Shown here: positions 17,524 through 25,842 of the stretch, piece after piece
Numbering within the stretch: the stretch's first letter is position 1
Layout of the letters: each line of letters starts with the position of its first letter
Source of the DNA: an uncultured Bacteroidales bacterium
GTDB lineage: Bacteria > Bacteroidota > Bacteroidia > Bacteroidales > UBA932
NCBI GenBank assembly: GCA_900320545.1
Contig: ONSU01000001.1
Span: forward strand, 62,001-126,000
Direction: 5' to 3'
Length of the DNA: 64,000 bases
Notes under the pieces: model-generated
Told to the model about the DNA's origin: nothing
Database searches by the model: none
The model's input: only the letters and a program-made list of their open reading frames with translations
Translations under genes and position numbers: made by a program

Positions 17524-18552
17524 TTAGAACGTGCTTCTCCGGGTCATCCGGAAAGGACAGTGCACTTTGGAAAGATTGCGGTCAAGGATCATCCTGGCTG
17601 CAATCTTTCCCATTTCTGGGAAGTCCGTCGAGATGGTCGTGAGCCCGCCGAGCATCACCTCGTTGAGTTCGAACTCGTTGTAGGAGATGATGCGGACGTC
17701 GTTCCCCACCTTGAGCCCCAGGTCCGAAATCCGGTGCGAGAGTTCCACCAGAGACGCGTCCACCTGCGAATTCAGCAGGAGGAACGTATCCCCTTTCTGC
17801 AAAGTCTCCGGCACGGCGTCGAAAAACTGCACCCGGACGGAAAAATCCTTGCAAAATCGCTCCACACCCCGGCGGATATGGGTTCCGTACAGACTTTCCG
17901 GCAGGGTAACCACCTTCAGGGCCGAGGAAGAGCGCAGTTTGTCCAACCCTTCCGCGAGGCCGTAGTACACATCATTGTCGAAGTCCTGGTACACCGCGCC
18001 GAAATTGCCGCTGAACCCGGGGATCAGCCGGTCGAGCATGATGAGCTTCCGGTTCGGAATCCGGGAAACCAGCCGCAGCGCCTGCGCCTGCGAAGCCTCG
18101 TCCTGCGGGAAATGCGGGGTGATGACGTAGTAGTCGAAGTCGTCGAGGTTATTGTCGAGGTAATAGTTCAGCAGGTCGAGACTCTGGTTGTGATTGAGGA
18201 TCGTCATCTCGGCCCGGTCGCCGATCTCCGCGGCGAAACTGTTGAAGATCACCTGCTTGTAGATACTCAGTTTATCGAAGAGCAGCAGGATCGAGAGCGG
18301 TGCGGAGGAGGCGTCGGGCGCATTGACGAAGAAGCCCATCCCGTGTCGGGGACGGATGACACCGCGGTCGCTGAGGATGCCGTACGCCTTCTTGACCGTC
18401 TCGCGGGAGATGCTCAGCGAAGCGGCCAGTTCGTTCATAGAGGGAAGGCGGGCTCCGGGGGCGAGTTCGCCGCTGCGGACCGCCTTTTCAATCTCCTGGG
18501 TGATCTGCTTATAAAGCGGCCTGTTGCTGCCGTGACCTACGGTTAACTTCAT
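17524..18552 (-). CDS. GntR-family regulator with LacI-type ligand-binding domain
   Basis: 342 residues from the ATG at 18552; an in-frame ATG 5 codons upstream lies inside a terminator T-run. Residues about 10-80 are a GntR winged helix-turn-helix (LPSMNELAASLSISRETVKKAY, then GILSDRGVIRPRHGMGFFV). The remainder is a periplasmic-binding-protein-like sugar domain (SILLLFDKLSIYKQ, YYVITPHFP, LTTISTDFPEMGKIAARMI). This is the AraR-like architecture, usually repressing a sugar-utilisation operon until its sugar binds. The target is not obvious; the adjacent mutarotase-like gene is a weak hint. The start follows a strong terminator by 14 nt. Confidence 0.88.
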   Translation of the reverse strand: MKLTVGHGSNRPLYKQITQEIEKAVRSGELAPGARLPSMNELAASLSISRETVKKAYGILSDRGVIRPRHGMGFFVNAPDASSAPLSILLLFDKLSIYKQVIFNSFAAEIGDRAEMTILNHNQSLDLLNYYLDNNLDDFDYYVITPHFPQDEASQAQALRLVSRIPNRKLIMLDRLIPGFSGNFGAVYQDFDNDVYYGLAEGLDKLRSSSALKVVTLPESLYGTHIRRGVERFCKDFSVRVQFFDAVPETLQKGDTFLLLNSQVDASLVELSHRISDLGLKVGNDVRIISYNEFELNEVMLGGLTTISTDFPEMGKIAARMILDRNLSKVHCPFRMTRRSTF

Positions 18553-18565
18553 TTTGCACGCGGAC

Positions 18566-18597
18566 AAAAAACGGCACCGGAATAACTTCCGGCGCCG
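18566..18597 (-). terminator. Intrinsic terminator after the 18.6-19.3 kb lipoprotein
   Basis: On the minus strand CGGCGCCGGAA and TTCCGGTGCCG form an 11-bp stem (one G-T pair) around GTTA, followed by a run of six T. It sits in the 65-nt gap between the lipoprotein gene and the GntR start, so it may act as an attenuator for the regulator. Confidence 0.85.
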
Positions 18598-18617
18598 CAG
18601 AAATCAGAATGATTCCC

Positions 18618-19313
18618 CTACTCGGGAATGATGATAGCCGCCATCTCGTCGGGATTCACAGCGACAAGATAGTCACCGACTTCGGCGACCTTGATGCCAT
18701 AGCAGCCATTCCATTCGACGAGTTCGAAATATTCTCCCAGCTCGGGAACGCCGGCAGCGTCAAGACCGAGAGCCACCGTGAGAGAAGCGTCCTTGGCGAA
18801 CTTGAAGGTGTCGTTCGTCTCGAAATGCACACCCTCCGCGATATACCAGCCGTCCTCGTCCTCGACCATGGGGACCTGCTCCTTGTCACCGATGCAGACA
18901 AACCAGTTGCCGTTGAGACTGGGCCGGGTCGCGGTGATGAGGACCTGATCGACCAGGAGGGAGTTGTAAGAAGCGACGACGGTCACGGTACCGGTACGAC
19001 CGGGTTTAAGATTCTTCTCGGGGATGGTAATGGTCATCGAAGCGGAAGTCTGACCGGCGGGGATGATAATTGCAGGTTGATAAGACACATACTCGGGAGC
19101 GACGTCGGAGGCCGCGCTGACGCCGATGCTGATCGCAACGTTTTCGGCGGCAGGCTTGCTGCCCGTAACAGTAATGGTAGCGGAGCCGTTTACGAAGGCT
19201 TTGTCCGCCGTCAGGGAGTACTGGATCGGATCCTCCTTAACCTCTTCGGGTTTGCAGGCAAAAGCGGCGACAGCCAGTGCCGGGATCGCAACGAAATACA
19301 GTAATTTTTTCAT
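18618..19313 (-). CDS. Lipoprotein with Ig-like domain, function unknown
   Basis: 231 residues with lipobox VAAFAC. Residues about 28-130 form a Calx-beta or cadherin-like beta sandwich (AVNGSATITVTG-like strands, then GQTSASMTITIPEKNL and GRTGTVTVVASYN). The C-terminal 95 residues are a second strand-rich unit ending in YLVAVNPDEMAAIIIPE, resembling the modules of SusE/SusF-type binding proteins. It is probably a surface lipoprotein. It is a single gene with a complete promoter and strong terminator, upstream of the GntR gene on the same strand. I cannot assign a ligand. Confidence 0.65.
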   Translation of the reverse strand: MKKLLYFVAIPALAVAAFACKPEEVKEDPIQYSLTADKAFVNGSATITVTGSKPAAENVAISIGVSAASDVAPEYVSYQPAIIIPAGQTSASMTITIPEKNLKPGRTGTVTVVASYNSLLVDQVLITATRPSLNGNWFVCIGDKEQVPMVEDEDGWYIAEGVHFETNDTFKFAKDASLTVALGLDAAGVPELGEYFELVEWNGCYGIKVAEVGDYLVAVNPDEMAAIIIPE

Positions 19314-19373
19314 AAACGTTTTATATTTAATTAGTTATAAATTATCCAGCCCATTTTTCCGATGGATCAACTA

Positions 19374-19406
19374 CAAATATAAGGTTTTTTTGGTTATCTT
19401 TACAAA
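19374..19406 (-). promoter_or_regulatory. Promoter of the 18.6-19.3 kb lipoprotein
   Basis: On the minus strand TTTG (19403-19406) and TATATTTG (19374-19381) are 21 nt apart. Both elements match the Bacteroidota consensus. The leader is about 55 nt. Confidence 0.7.
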
Positions 19407-19433
19407 AAGTTTTGAAAATTTTTTATAAAAAGA

Positions 19434-20243
19434 ATGAAGCGGGGTCTTTTTCTCGTCGCGGTCCTGACCGCCTTTTCTTGCAGTACACAGGGCTATTACT
19501 GCCATTCAAAATTGAATCTGGTTACCTATAACGTAGGTGTTTTCGGAAAATACGAAACCGACAGTTCCCCCCTCGTCGCCAGCGCATTGACTTGTCTGAA
19601 AGCGGATCTCGTCTCCCTCAACGAGCTTGACAGTTGCAACCGGCGGCACGACACCTACCAAATCGAAACCCTTTCCCGGAAACTCGGCGGGTGGGACTTC
19701 CACTTCGCCTCCGCCTTCCCCTATGCGGACGGTGCCTACGGCAACGGCGTCGTCTCACGCGCCCCCGTCCAGAAGAGATGGACTCTGAGCCTTCCCAAGG
19801 GCGAAGGAGCCGAGCCCCGGAGCGTCGCGGTCGTCGAGACGAAGCAGTGCATCTTCGCTTCCGTGCACCTGGATCACAGGAGCGCCGAAGCCCAGCTGGA
19901 GCAGGTGCGGATCCTCTGCCGGTGGTTCGAAGAGCATTTCGCCGCCTCACGCAAACCGGTATTCCTCTGCGGGGATATGAACGCCCTGCCGGAGAGCGCC
20001 ACCATTGCCGCGCTGAAGGAACACTGGACGCTGCTCTCCCCGACGGATTTCACCTTCCCCTCCCGGAATCCGGTAAAATGCATCGACTACATCTTCTCGC
20101 TGACCTCCGCCCGGGAAGTCGAGGTGCTCCGCTCCGGGGTCGCACGCACCGTTCCGATCGGCTTCGGCGGCGAGCAGGGCGGCACGCTCGACCTCTCACG
20201 CGCATCCGACCACCTGCCGGTATTCATAGAAATAAAATGGTAA
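19434..20243 (+). CDS. Endonuclease/exonuclease/phosphatase-family lipoprotein
   Basis: 269 residues with a short signal and lipobox TAFSC. Motifs of the EEP superfamily appear in order: LVTYNVGVF, LNELDS (metal-binding Glu), GNGVVSR, VHLDHRS (catalytic His/Asp), CGDMNA (Asp and Asn), IDYIF and SDHLPVF (final Asp-His). It is therefore a Mg-dependent phosphodiesterase-like enzyme on the periplasmic or surface side. Substrates in the superfamily range from nucleic acids to phospholipids and inositol phosphates, and the sequence does not choose between them. It is followed 2 nt later by a mutarotase-like gene, so the pair forms an operon. Confidence 0.86.
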   Translation: MKRGLFLVAVLTAFSCSTQGYYCHSKLNLVTYNVGVFGKYETDSSPLVASALTCLKADLVSLNELDSCNRRHDTYQIETLSRKLGGWDFHFASAFPYADGAYGNGVVSRAPVQKRWTLSLPKGEGAEPRSVAVVETKQCIFASVHLDHRSAEAQLEQVRILCRWFEEHFAASRKPVFLCGDMNALPESATIAALKEHWTLLSPTDFTFPSRNPVKCIDYIFSLTSAREVEVLRSGVARTVPIGFGGEQGGTLDLSRASDHLPVFIEIKW

Positions 20244-20245
20244 TT

Positions 20246-21133
20246 ATGGAAAAATATCCTTCCCTTTGCCTCGGCCTCCCTTCCTGGCGGGTCAAACTCT
20301 ATCTCCCCGACTTACAGAACGGCTACTACCGCGGTACGCGCTTCGATCACGCGGGGGTCTTCGCCTCCGTCCGTCTCTTCGGCAAGGAGTTCTGCGCCCC
20401 CTGGCTGGAGGCGTGCGACCCGCTGCGGCACGACAACGTCCAGGGTCCGGCCGAAGAATGGGGCGTCGCCGGCTTTGACGCGGCCGCGCCGGGCGGCACC
20501 TTCCTCAAGATCGGCGTCGGTCTGCTGGAGCGGCCCGACGAGCAGCCCTACGACCATTTCCGGCTCTACCGCATCGCCGATCCAGGACGGCGGGAGCTGC
20601 GCCACGACGGCACCTCCGTCACGATGCGCCATATTCTGGACGGATATTACGACTATACCAAGACCATCCGCCTGGGGCGGCTTGGGGAAATGGACATTCT
20701 GCACAGTCTGACGGCCTTCACGCCTCTCCGGAGCGATGTCTACAACCACAACTTCTTCACCCTCGGCTCCTACAGCATCCGTCCCGGACGCGAGGTCCGC
20801 TTCCCCTACCCCGTAACCGGTTCCTGGCGGGAAGATTACACGAGCGTCAACGCCCTTCCGGCGACGGAAATCGGATTCCTGAAGCCCCTGCGAAAAGGGA
20901 ATACCGTCTTCTGCGGCGGCATCCATTCCGCCTTCGACGACCCTTCACCCTATGCCTTCACCATCCGCCACGAAGGCACCGGGCAGACCGTTGAGGTTTC
21001 CTCCCCCACCCCCTTCCACCGGGCCAACTTCTGGGCCAACCACCGCGTCGCCTGCATCGAGCCTTTCGTCGAATTCGCCCTCTCCCCCGGCGAAACCTTC
21101 ACGCAAGAGATCCGCTACGGACTTTCCATCTAA
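20246..21133 (+). CDS. Galactose-mutarotase-fold protein (aldose epimerase-like)
   Basis: 295 residues from the ATG at 20246; an in-frame ATG at 20237 overlaps the upstream gene. No signal peptide is seen. Segments such as YRGTRFDHAGVFASV, GPAEEWGVAGFD, PGGTFLKIGVGLLERPDE and SDVYNHNFFTL recall a mutarotase-like family I know from Acidobacteria and Planctomycetes, annotated as aldose epimerase-like. If active it would interconvert sugar anomers in the cytoplasm. The conserved HNFF region is a candidate active site, but I cannot confirm catalytic residues. It is the second gene of a two-gene operon with the EEP lipoprotein. Confidence 0.68.
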   Translation: MEKYPSLCLGLPSWRVKLYLPDLQNGYYRGTRFDHAGVFASVRLFGKEFCAPWLEACDPLRHDNVQGPAEEWGVAGFDAAAPGGTFLKIGVGLLERPDEQPYDHFRLYRIADPGRRELRHDGTSVTMRHILDGYYDYTKTIRLGRLGEMDILHSLTAFTPLRSDVYNHNFFTLGSYSIRPGREVRFPYPVTGSWREDYTSVNALPATEIGFLKPLRKGNTVFCGGIHSAFDDPSPYAFTIRHEGTGQTVEVSSPTPFHRANFWANHRVACIEPFVEFALSPGETFTQEIRYGLSI

Positions 21134-21138
21134 ACGAA

Positions 21139-21168
21139 AAAGCCCCGGAAAAACTTCCAGGGCTTTCG
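21139..21168. terminator. Bidirectional terminator between convergent operons
   Basis: AAAGCCC..GGAA and TTCC..GGGCTTT form a stem with one mismatch, flanked by A- and T-rich runs on both sides. It serves the mutarotase gene on the plus strand and the PCMD operon on the minus strand. Confidence 0.75.
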
Positions 21169-21191
21169 TCATTCCGGACTTGTTCCGGAAT
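21168..21191. repeat. REP-like palindrome
   Basis: GTC followed by ATTCCGGA, loop CTTGT and TCCGGAAT, an 8-bp perfect stem directly after the stop of the PCMD gene. The same design recurs at 29627-29653 and inside the gene at 50298-50347. Confidence 0.65.
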
Positions 21192-22835
21192 CTAATCGTA
21201 CCGGAACTCCAGTTCATCCAGCCACAGCGTGCTGCCGAGGCCGCCGGTGTAGTAATTGGCGTAGTAACTGGACGCGCTGATGATGGTCACATACGTGGGC
21301 TGACGGTAATTGCGGTATTCGAGCGGGAAATCGAACTCCACCCACTGGCCGTTCGTCGAAGGAAGCGTCAGGTTGAAGTAGGCGATGATCTTCTCCTCGT
21401 CCATAATCTCCTCGCTGTACGACTCGATGAAGCGCTGCGGATGTTCGTTGGTCTTGACGGAATAGACGACGAACTGATCGTCCCAGTCGGAGAGGAAGCA
21501 CTGCAACTGACCGATATCTTCCTTGCCGAGCCATTCCTGATGGTCAGCGTCGGCATAGTCGATGATCTGCGGAATGTAGCAATACCAGCCGTGCAGGGAT
21601 GTCGGCTTGGCCGTAAACGGAACGCCGTGATGGAGTTCGACGCCGAGACCCGACAGTTTCGCGAACTGACCGACATAGATATTGCCGCCGGCAAATTTTA
21701 CGAGGGCATTGACGCTTTCCATCCTGACGCTGTTCTTGCCCGCACCTTTACCGGCGTCACAGACAAAATTCTTGTCCGGAATGGTGTTGCTGGAGCCCAG
21801 GAAGTTGCCCGTCGCCTTGTTGGCCGTATCCCAGACGTATGTCGCGGACGGGCTGTTCGGATCCTCACCCGTTTCCGGGAACGGGAACCAGATCTTGCCT
21901 TCCTCGTGCCACACGTCGAAATTCATATTGTAGACCTGCTGCTCGGAGTCCGTGTGGAACGCGACCTCCTTGCTTGTCTTCTCGCCTTCCTTCACGCGGA
22001 CCAGATAGTCGGTGTCGCCGGCGAGATTCTTGATCGTTGCGGAGATGCCCACGCCGGCCACCTTCGCGTCCTTGACGACATGCCAGGACGACTCGGAGCG
22101 GCGCTTGTATTCGAGCGTCGGGGTTCCGTTGCCGCTGAATACGGCTCTCACGTCCGCCTTATGGCACCACGGGACCACGCGCTGCACCTCCATCTCCACC
22201 GCAATCTGCACGGCGCGGAGCGTCCAGGTCGTGATCTTTTCGTTGAATTCCACGTCGAAGGTCCGCTCCAGGACGCAGTCGAGCACGATGGGAAAATGCA
22301 TCTCCCGGGTGACGACCGACGTTCCTTCGAAATCGGACTCATAGCCCGTCGTGGAAATGACCTCGGACCCCTCGGGACCGAGTTTCATATCCGTGAAGTT
22401 GATCGCCTTCAGGGACTGGTCCTGGGTCACGGAAAGCATGATGGAATGGTTCGCCTCGTTGATGTTGGCGTCACCCACCTGCTTGTCGCAGGTGACGAAA
22501 CGCTTGATCGTCTGCGTGGCGACAATCTTCCAGGCATAGTCCTGATAGGTCGAAAGCGTCACTTCGAACGGCTCGGCAAGGTCGAGATATTCGGGGATGT
22601 CCCGGGAAAGGACCGACATTTCCGACAAGGTGTATCCCTTGACTTTGATGTGATTCCTGTCCGTCCCTTCCTCCAGATCCAGCGTGACGACATAGTTCGT
22701 CTTGTCGATGCTCACACTCTTGGCCCCTTCCACCTCAAACGTGGTGAAACCGCCGTAGACCAGCGGGTAATCCAGGTCATTCTTGATGCAGCCCGCAGCC
22801 AGCAGGCATGCGGCGATGAAAATATACCGTTTCAT
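21192..22835 (-). CDS. PCMD-domain surface lipoprotein
   Basis: 547 residues from the ATG at 22835 (a longer open frame upstream has no signal peptide). Lipobox LLAAGC. The N-terminal half holds Ig-like modules and a fibronectin-like unit near residues 255-305 (ATIKNLAGDTDYLVRVKEG). The C-terminal portion, from about residue 310, is a PCMD (putative carbohydrate metabolism) jelly-roll with the characteristic GGNIYVGQFAKLSG, GVPFTAKPTSLHGWYCY and the final LGSTLWLDELEFRYD. It is likely surface-exposed and binds carbohydrate. It is the last gene of the operon and overlaps the beta-barrel gene by 4 nt (ATGA). Confidence 0.82.
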   Translation of the reverse strand: MKRYIFIAACLLAAGCIKNDLDYPLVYGGFTTFEVEGAKSVSIDKTNYVVTLDLEEGTDRNHIKVKGYTLSEMSVLSRDIPEYLDLAEPFEVTLSTYQDYAWKIVATQTIKRFVTCDKQVGDANINEANHSIMLSVTQDQSLKAINFTDMKLGPEGSEVISTTGYESDFEGTSVVTREMHFPIVLDCVLERTFDVEFNEKITTWTLRAVQIAVEMEVQRVVPWCHKADVRAVFSGNGTPTLEYKRRSESSWHVVKDAKVAGVGISATIKNLAGDTDYLVRVKEGEKTSKEVAFHTDSEQQVYNMNFDVWHEEGKIWFPFPETGEDPNSPSATYVWDTANKATGNFLGSSNTIPDKNFVCDAGKGAGKNSVRMESVNALVKFAGGNIYVGQFAKLSGLGVELHHGVPFTAKPTSLHGWYCYIPQIIDYADADHQEWLGKEDIGQLQCFLSDWDDQFVVYSVKTNEHPQRFIESYSEEIMDEEKIIAYFNLTLPSTNGQWVEFDFPLEYRNYRQPTYVTIISASSYYANYYTGGLGSTLWLDELEFRYD

Positions 22836-23668
22836 TGGACTTGGACTTTGGGTTTCTTTTCGGGACGGTGACGCTTGTCGAGGAAGTACACGTTCATACC
22901 CACCTCGACCGAGAAGACATCCAGCCCGAAGGACGTGTTGGCGCCGTGATAGCCGCTGTTGTTGACCTGATTCTCCTTCTGCTTGACGTTGCGGTACGTC
23001 AGGCCGAGCACGCTCATCTGGGCCGTCAGCGCCATCGCGTTGGTCGCGAAGATGCACAGGCCCGGGACGAAGTTGATGCCCAGTTTGTAGACGTCGGTGT
23101 ACACGCCGTGCCTGAGTCCGTCTTCGATCTTATAGCCCTTGGTCTGTCCGTAGGAACCGCTGATGCGGCCTTCCAGCAGGATGGCGAAGCGTTTGCTCTG
23201 CGCCAGGGGCATATAGTTGCGGAAGAACAGGGCGGCCGAGAAAGTGTTGGAGACGTAGTAGAAGTCATCCACGCCGAAGGACAGGTCATCGCCGATATTG
23301 ATATTGAGATTTCCGAGTCCGAACGACGCCCTGGAATAGCCCAGATGGGTGCCGATGGAAGTGTTGTTCCACAGGAAATACTCATAGGACGGAGCGACCT
23401 TGAACCGGTAGATCGATCCCTTGACGCCCGTCACGAGCGACGGCACCAGCGAATAGCCGATGTCGTCCATCCCGGTGTCGCCGACCCTGTAGTTCAGCAG
23501 GCTGAAGGTAAGGCCGAGGCCGGAGGAACCCTTCGGGATAAATACGGTTGAAGGGGCGTCGATGCCCCTGTCAAACGGTACATAAGGTCTCTCCTTCTTC
23601 TGGGCCCCCGCCGGTGCGGCGGAGAGCCCGAGAAGAATCAGGAGGGAAATGACAGCTTTTCTTTTCAT
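22832..23668 (-). CDS. Outer-membrane beta-barrel protein
   Basis: 278 residues. A cleavable signal peptide ends at APAGAQ, with no lipobox. The mature chain alternates short hydrophobic strands and turns (GLGLTFSLLNYRVGD, SIYRFKVAPSYEYFLW, FSVEVGMNVYFLDK), as expected for an outer-membrane barrel of roughly 10 to 14 strands. It sits between two PCMD lipoprotein genes, directly adjoining one and overlapping the other by 4 nt, so it may anchor or export the complex. I do not recognise a named family. Confidence 0.75.
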   Translation of the reverse strand: MKRKAVISLLILLGLSAAPAGAQKKERPYVPFDRGIDAPSTVFIPKGSSGLGLTFSLLNYRVGDTGMDDIGYSLVPSLVTGVKGSIYRFKVAPSYEYFLWNNTSIGTHLGYSRASFGLGNLNINIGDDLSFGVDDFYYVSNTFSAALFFRNYMPLAQSKRFAILLEGRISGSYGQTKGYKIEDGLRHGVYTDVYKLGINFVPGLCIFATNAMALTAQMSVLGLTYRNVKQKENQVNNSGYHGANTSFGLDVFSVEVGMNVYFLDKRHRPEKKPKVQVQ

Positions 23669-25831
23669 TTAGTTGCGATATCCTACCAGTTCGCGCTCGG
23701 AAGCGTTGAGCTGAGCCGGGTCGTACACGAGTTCGAATTCATCGATCTTGAGCATGGAGCCGATACCGCCGGTGAAGTAGTCCGCATACCGCGAGGCCGA
23801 GCAGGCGATCACGATGTAGGTAGGAGTTTCGTTGGTGCGGCGGTACTGGATCGGAATGGTAAACGACTTGTACGCGCTGTCATTGACATTGGAGTACATT
23901 GCGCCATAACCGATGATGCTCGGGTCGTCCTTCGAGAGGAACTGCTTCTTGGACGTATTGATATGGAACTGGGCCGTCCAGTTGACGAGATAGATCTCGA
24001 TCGAGCAGATATCCGTCTGTCCGTTCAGGTCGTTGTAGGGCGCCTGCGTCTTATTGATCGGCTGCGGGTTGTACTTGTAGTACCCCTTCAGGGCGAGCGG
24101 CTTGCCATTGAAGCCGTAACCCCAGTCGATCTCGGCGCCGACACCGGAGACCTTGGCGAACTTGCCGATGTAGATGTTACCGGCGGCGAACTGTCCCATT
24201 GCGGTGGAACCCGTCAGACGAGCCGCCTTTCCGGCAACGACGTCGCTCTCCTCGGGAACGGTCGGAACGACACCGAAGCTGGCGGTACCCTTGTTGGCGG
24301 AATCCCAGACGTGATTGCTCGAAGAGGAGTTCGGCATCCAGGCGTCGCCGTCCTTGTACCACGAATCGAAGTTGAGGTTCGGGACCGTCGGCGTGCCGAT
24401 CGTCGTGAAGGAAAGCACGGGAAGGGTCACTTCGCCGGTCTGATCCTTGGCGATGTCGTTGTCGGTGACGGTGCGGAAGACATAACTCGATCCGGCGTCC
24501 AGCGACCAGATTTCGGCCTTGATGGTCTTGGTTGCCTCATTATAGGTAACGTAGCTGTCGGCGTCGAGCCAGGTCGAAGACGTGGTCTTGCGATACTGGA
24601 CCTTCAGGCTTGCAGGACGGTCGACGGTGTACCAGACACCCTCGAGGATCGCGAAGCGGGCCCAAGGCGTGGCGCTGACGGCGCGGGACTCGACCGGCGG
24701 GATGATGGTGATATTGTAGTTCACCATATTGTAGGCGTTCCGGGTGTCGACAAGCGTCGTCTGGAACTTATAGGATCCGACCGGAAGGTGGGAAATGAAG
24801 GACGTAAGGTCGATGACCTGGACGTCCGTCGTACCGAAATCGACGCTGTTGCAGACGATGCCGGTGGCCCGGATGGCGGAGAGATCCTGGCTCGTCACCA
24901 GATCGGTCCACCTGGGAAGGCCCAGGGCGGTGAGGCCGGCGTCGTTGTGCGAGATCACCAGCGAACCGATGCCGCGCGAAGCCTCGAAGGAGACGGTGCG
25001 GGTTTCGTCATTGCCCTCGATGAGGGTGATGTCGTTGGTGAGCGGGAAGGAAGTCGTCGTGACCGGCTTGCCGTCGGCGCCGAAGTCCAGTTTCATCTCG
25101 TACTCGCTGTAGACGGTATCCTCATCGACGATGATCGTCAGGACGAAGCCGCCGGTGGTAGGCGTATCGTCGCTCAGGGAGAACTTGAAGTGATAATGCT
25201 GATTGGCCTTCACGCCGGTGATCGCGTGCGGACCGTCATGATAGGTCGCACCGTCGGCATTGACCATGCTGAGTTCGTAATTGAGGGTGCCGGTAACGGC
25301 GAAATACGCCGTATTGCCGACCGTGTTGTCCGCCTTGGAGAACACCAGCGCCTGACCGGCACCGTTGTCCACCGTCACGCGGTAGTTGTTGAACACGTCA
25401 GGAATCGGATCCTCGAACTCGACGGTCACCATCGTATTGGCCAGGGTCGTGACGATCCGGGCCGTGGCGGTCTGCTCGGGCTTTACGAGAATCGTCGTGG
25501 AACCGCTGTAATAGGCGGATCCCCAGTTGGCCGCCGTGTCGATCCCCGTCGTGGCGGTCACCGTATAGCGTCCCGCGGCCACCGCAAGCGGCTCGGTCGC
25601 GAGCGTCCGGGCATCCTCCACCGTGTAGGAGTGGATGCCGTCCTCGCCCACTATCGAGAGCGAGAACACCATATCTTCCGAAGGCGTCTCGGGACTCTTG
25701 ACGACGAGTTCGGGATCTTCCATCCCCACGCTCACCGTCAGGTAGCCCGTACCCTCGTACCCGCCCTTCCTGCAGGAGAAGAGCGCGAGGATCACGACCG
25801 TCGGAATAAGTATGCTGATTAACTTTCTCAT
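23669..25831 (-). CDS. DUF4493 plus PCMD surface lipoprotein
   Basis: 720 residues, lipobox LALFSC. The N-terminal 200-230 residues are a DUF4493 unit (GYLTVSVGMEDPELVVKSPE; VAAGRYTVTATTG; AYYSGSTTILVKPEQTATARI). Central Ig-like modules span about 235-470. The C-terminal 240 residues are a PCMD jelly-roll (NLNFDSWYKDGDAWMPNSSS, GNIYIGKFAKVSGVGAEI, GSMLKIDEFELVYD). It shares domain order with its neighbours and probably forms or decorates the same surface assembly. Function is unknown beyond likely carbohydrate binding. The gene ends 1 nt before the beta-barrel gene. Confidence 0.82.
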   Translation of the reverse strand: MRKLISILIPTVVILALFSCRKGGYEGTGYLTVSVGMEDPELVVKSPETPSEDMVFSLSIVGEDGIHSYTVEDARTLATEPLAVAAGRYTVTATTGIDTAANWGSAYYSGSTTILVKPEQTATARIVTTLANTMVTVEFEDPIPDVFNNYRVTVDNGAGQALVFSKADNTVGNTAYFAVTGTLNYELSMVNADGATYHDGPHAITGVKANQHYHFKFSLSDDTPTTGGFVLTIIVDEDTVYSEYEMKLDFGADGKPVTTTSFPLTNDITLIEGNDETRTVSFEASRGIGSLVISHNDAGLTALGLPRWTDLVTSQDLSAIRATGIVCNSVDFGTTDVQVIDLTSFISHLPVGSYKFQTTLVDTRNAYNMVNYNITIIPPVESRAVSATPWARFAILEGVWYTVDRPASLKVQYRKTTSSTWLDADSYVTYNEATKTIKAEIWSLDAGSSYVFRTVTDNDIAKDQTGEVTLPVLSFTTIGTPTVPNLNFDSWYKDGDAWMPNSSSSNHVWDSANKGTASFGVVPTVPEESDVVAGKAARLTGSTAMGQFAAGNIYIGKFAKVSGVGAEIDWGYGFNGKPLALKGYYKYNPQPINKTQAPYNDLNGQTDICSIEIYLVNWTAQFHINTSKKQFLSKDDPSIIGYGAMYSNVNDSAYKSFTIPIQYRRTNETPTYIVIACSASRYADYFTGGIGSMLKIDEFELVYDPAQLNASERELVGYRN

Positions 25832-25842
25832 AAGGCTCTGAC

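Noticed and set aside
19634..20245. N-terminal extension of the mutarotase-like frame
   Set aside because: The frame is open far upstream but lies over the EEP gene in another phase and is Arg/Pro-rich. The ATG at 20246 gives a normal protein and proper spacing.
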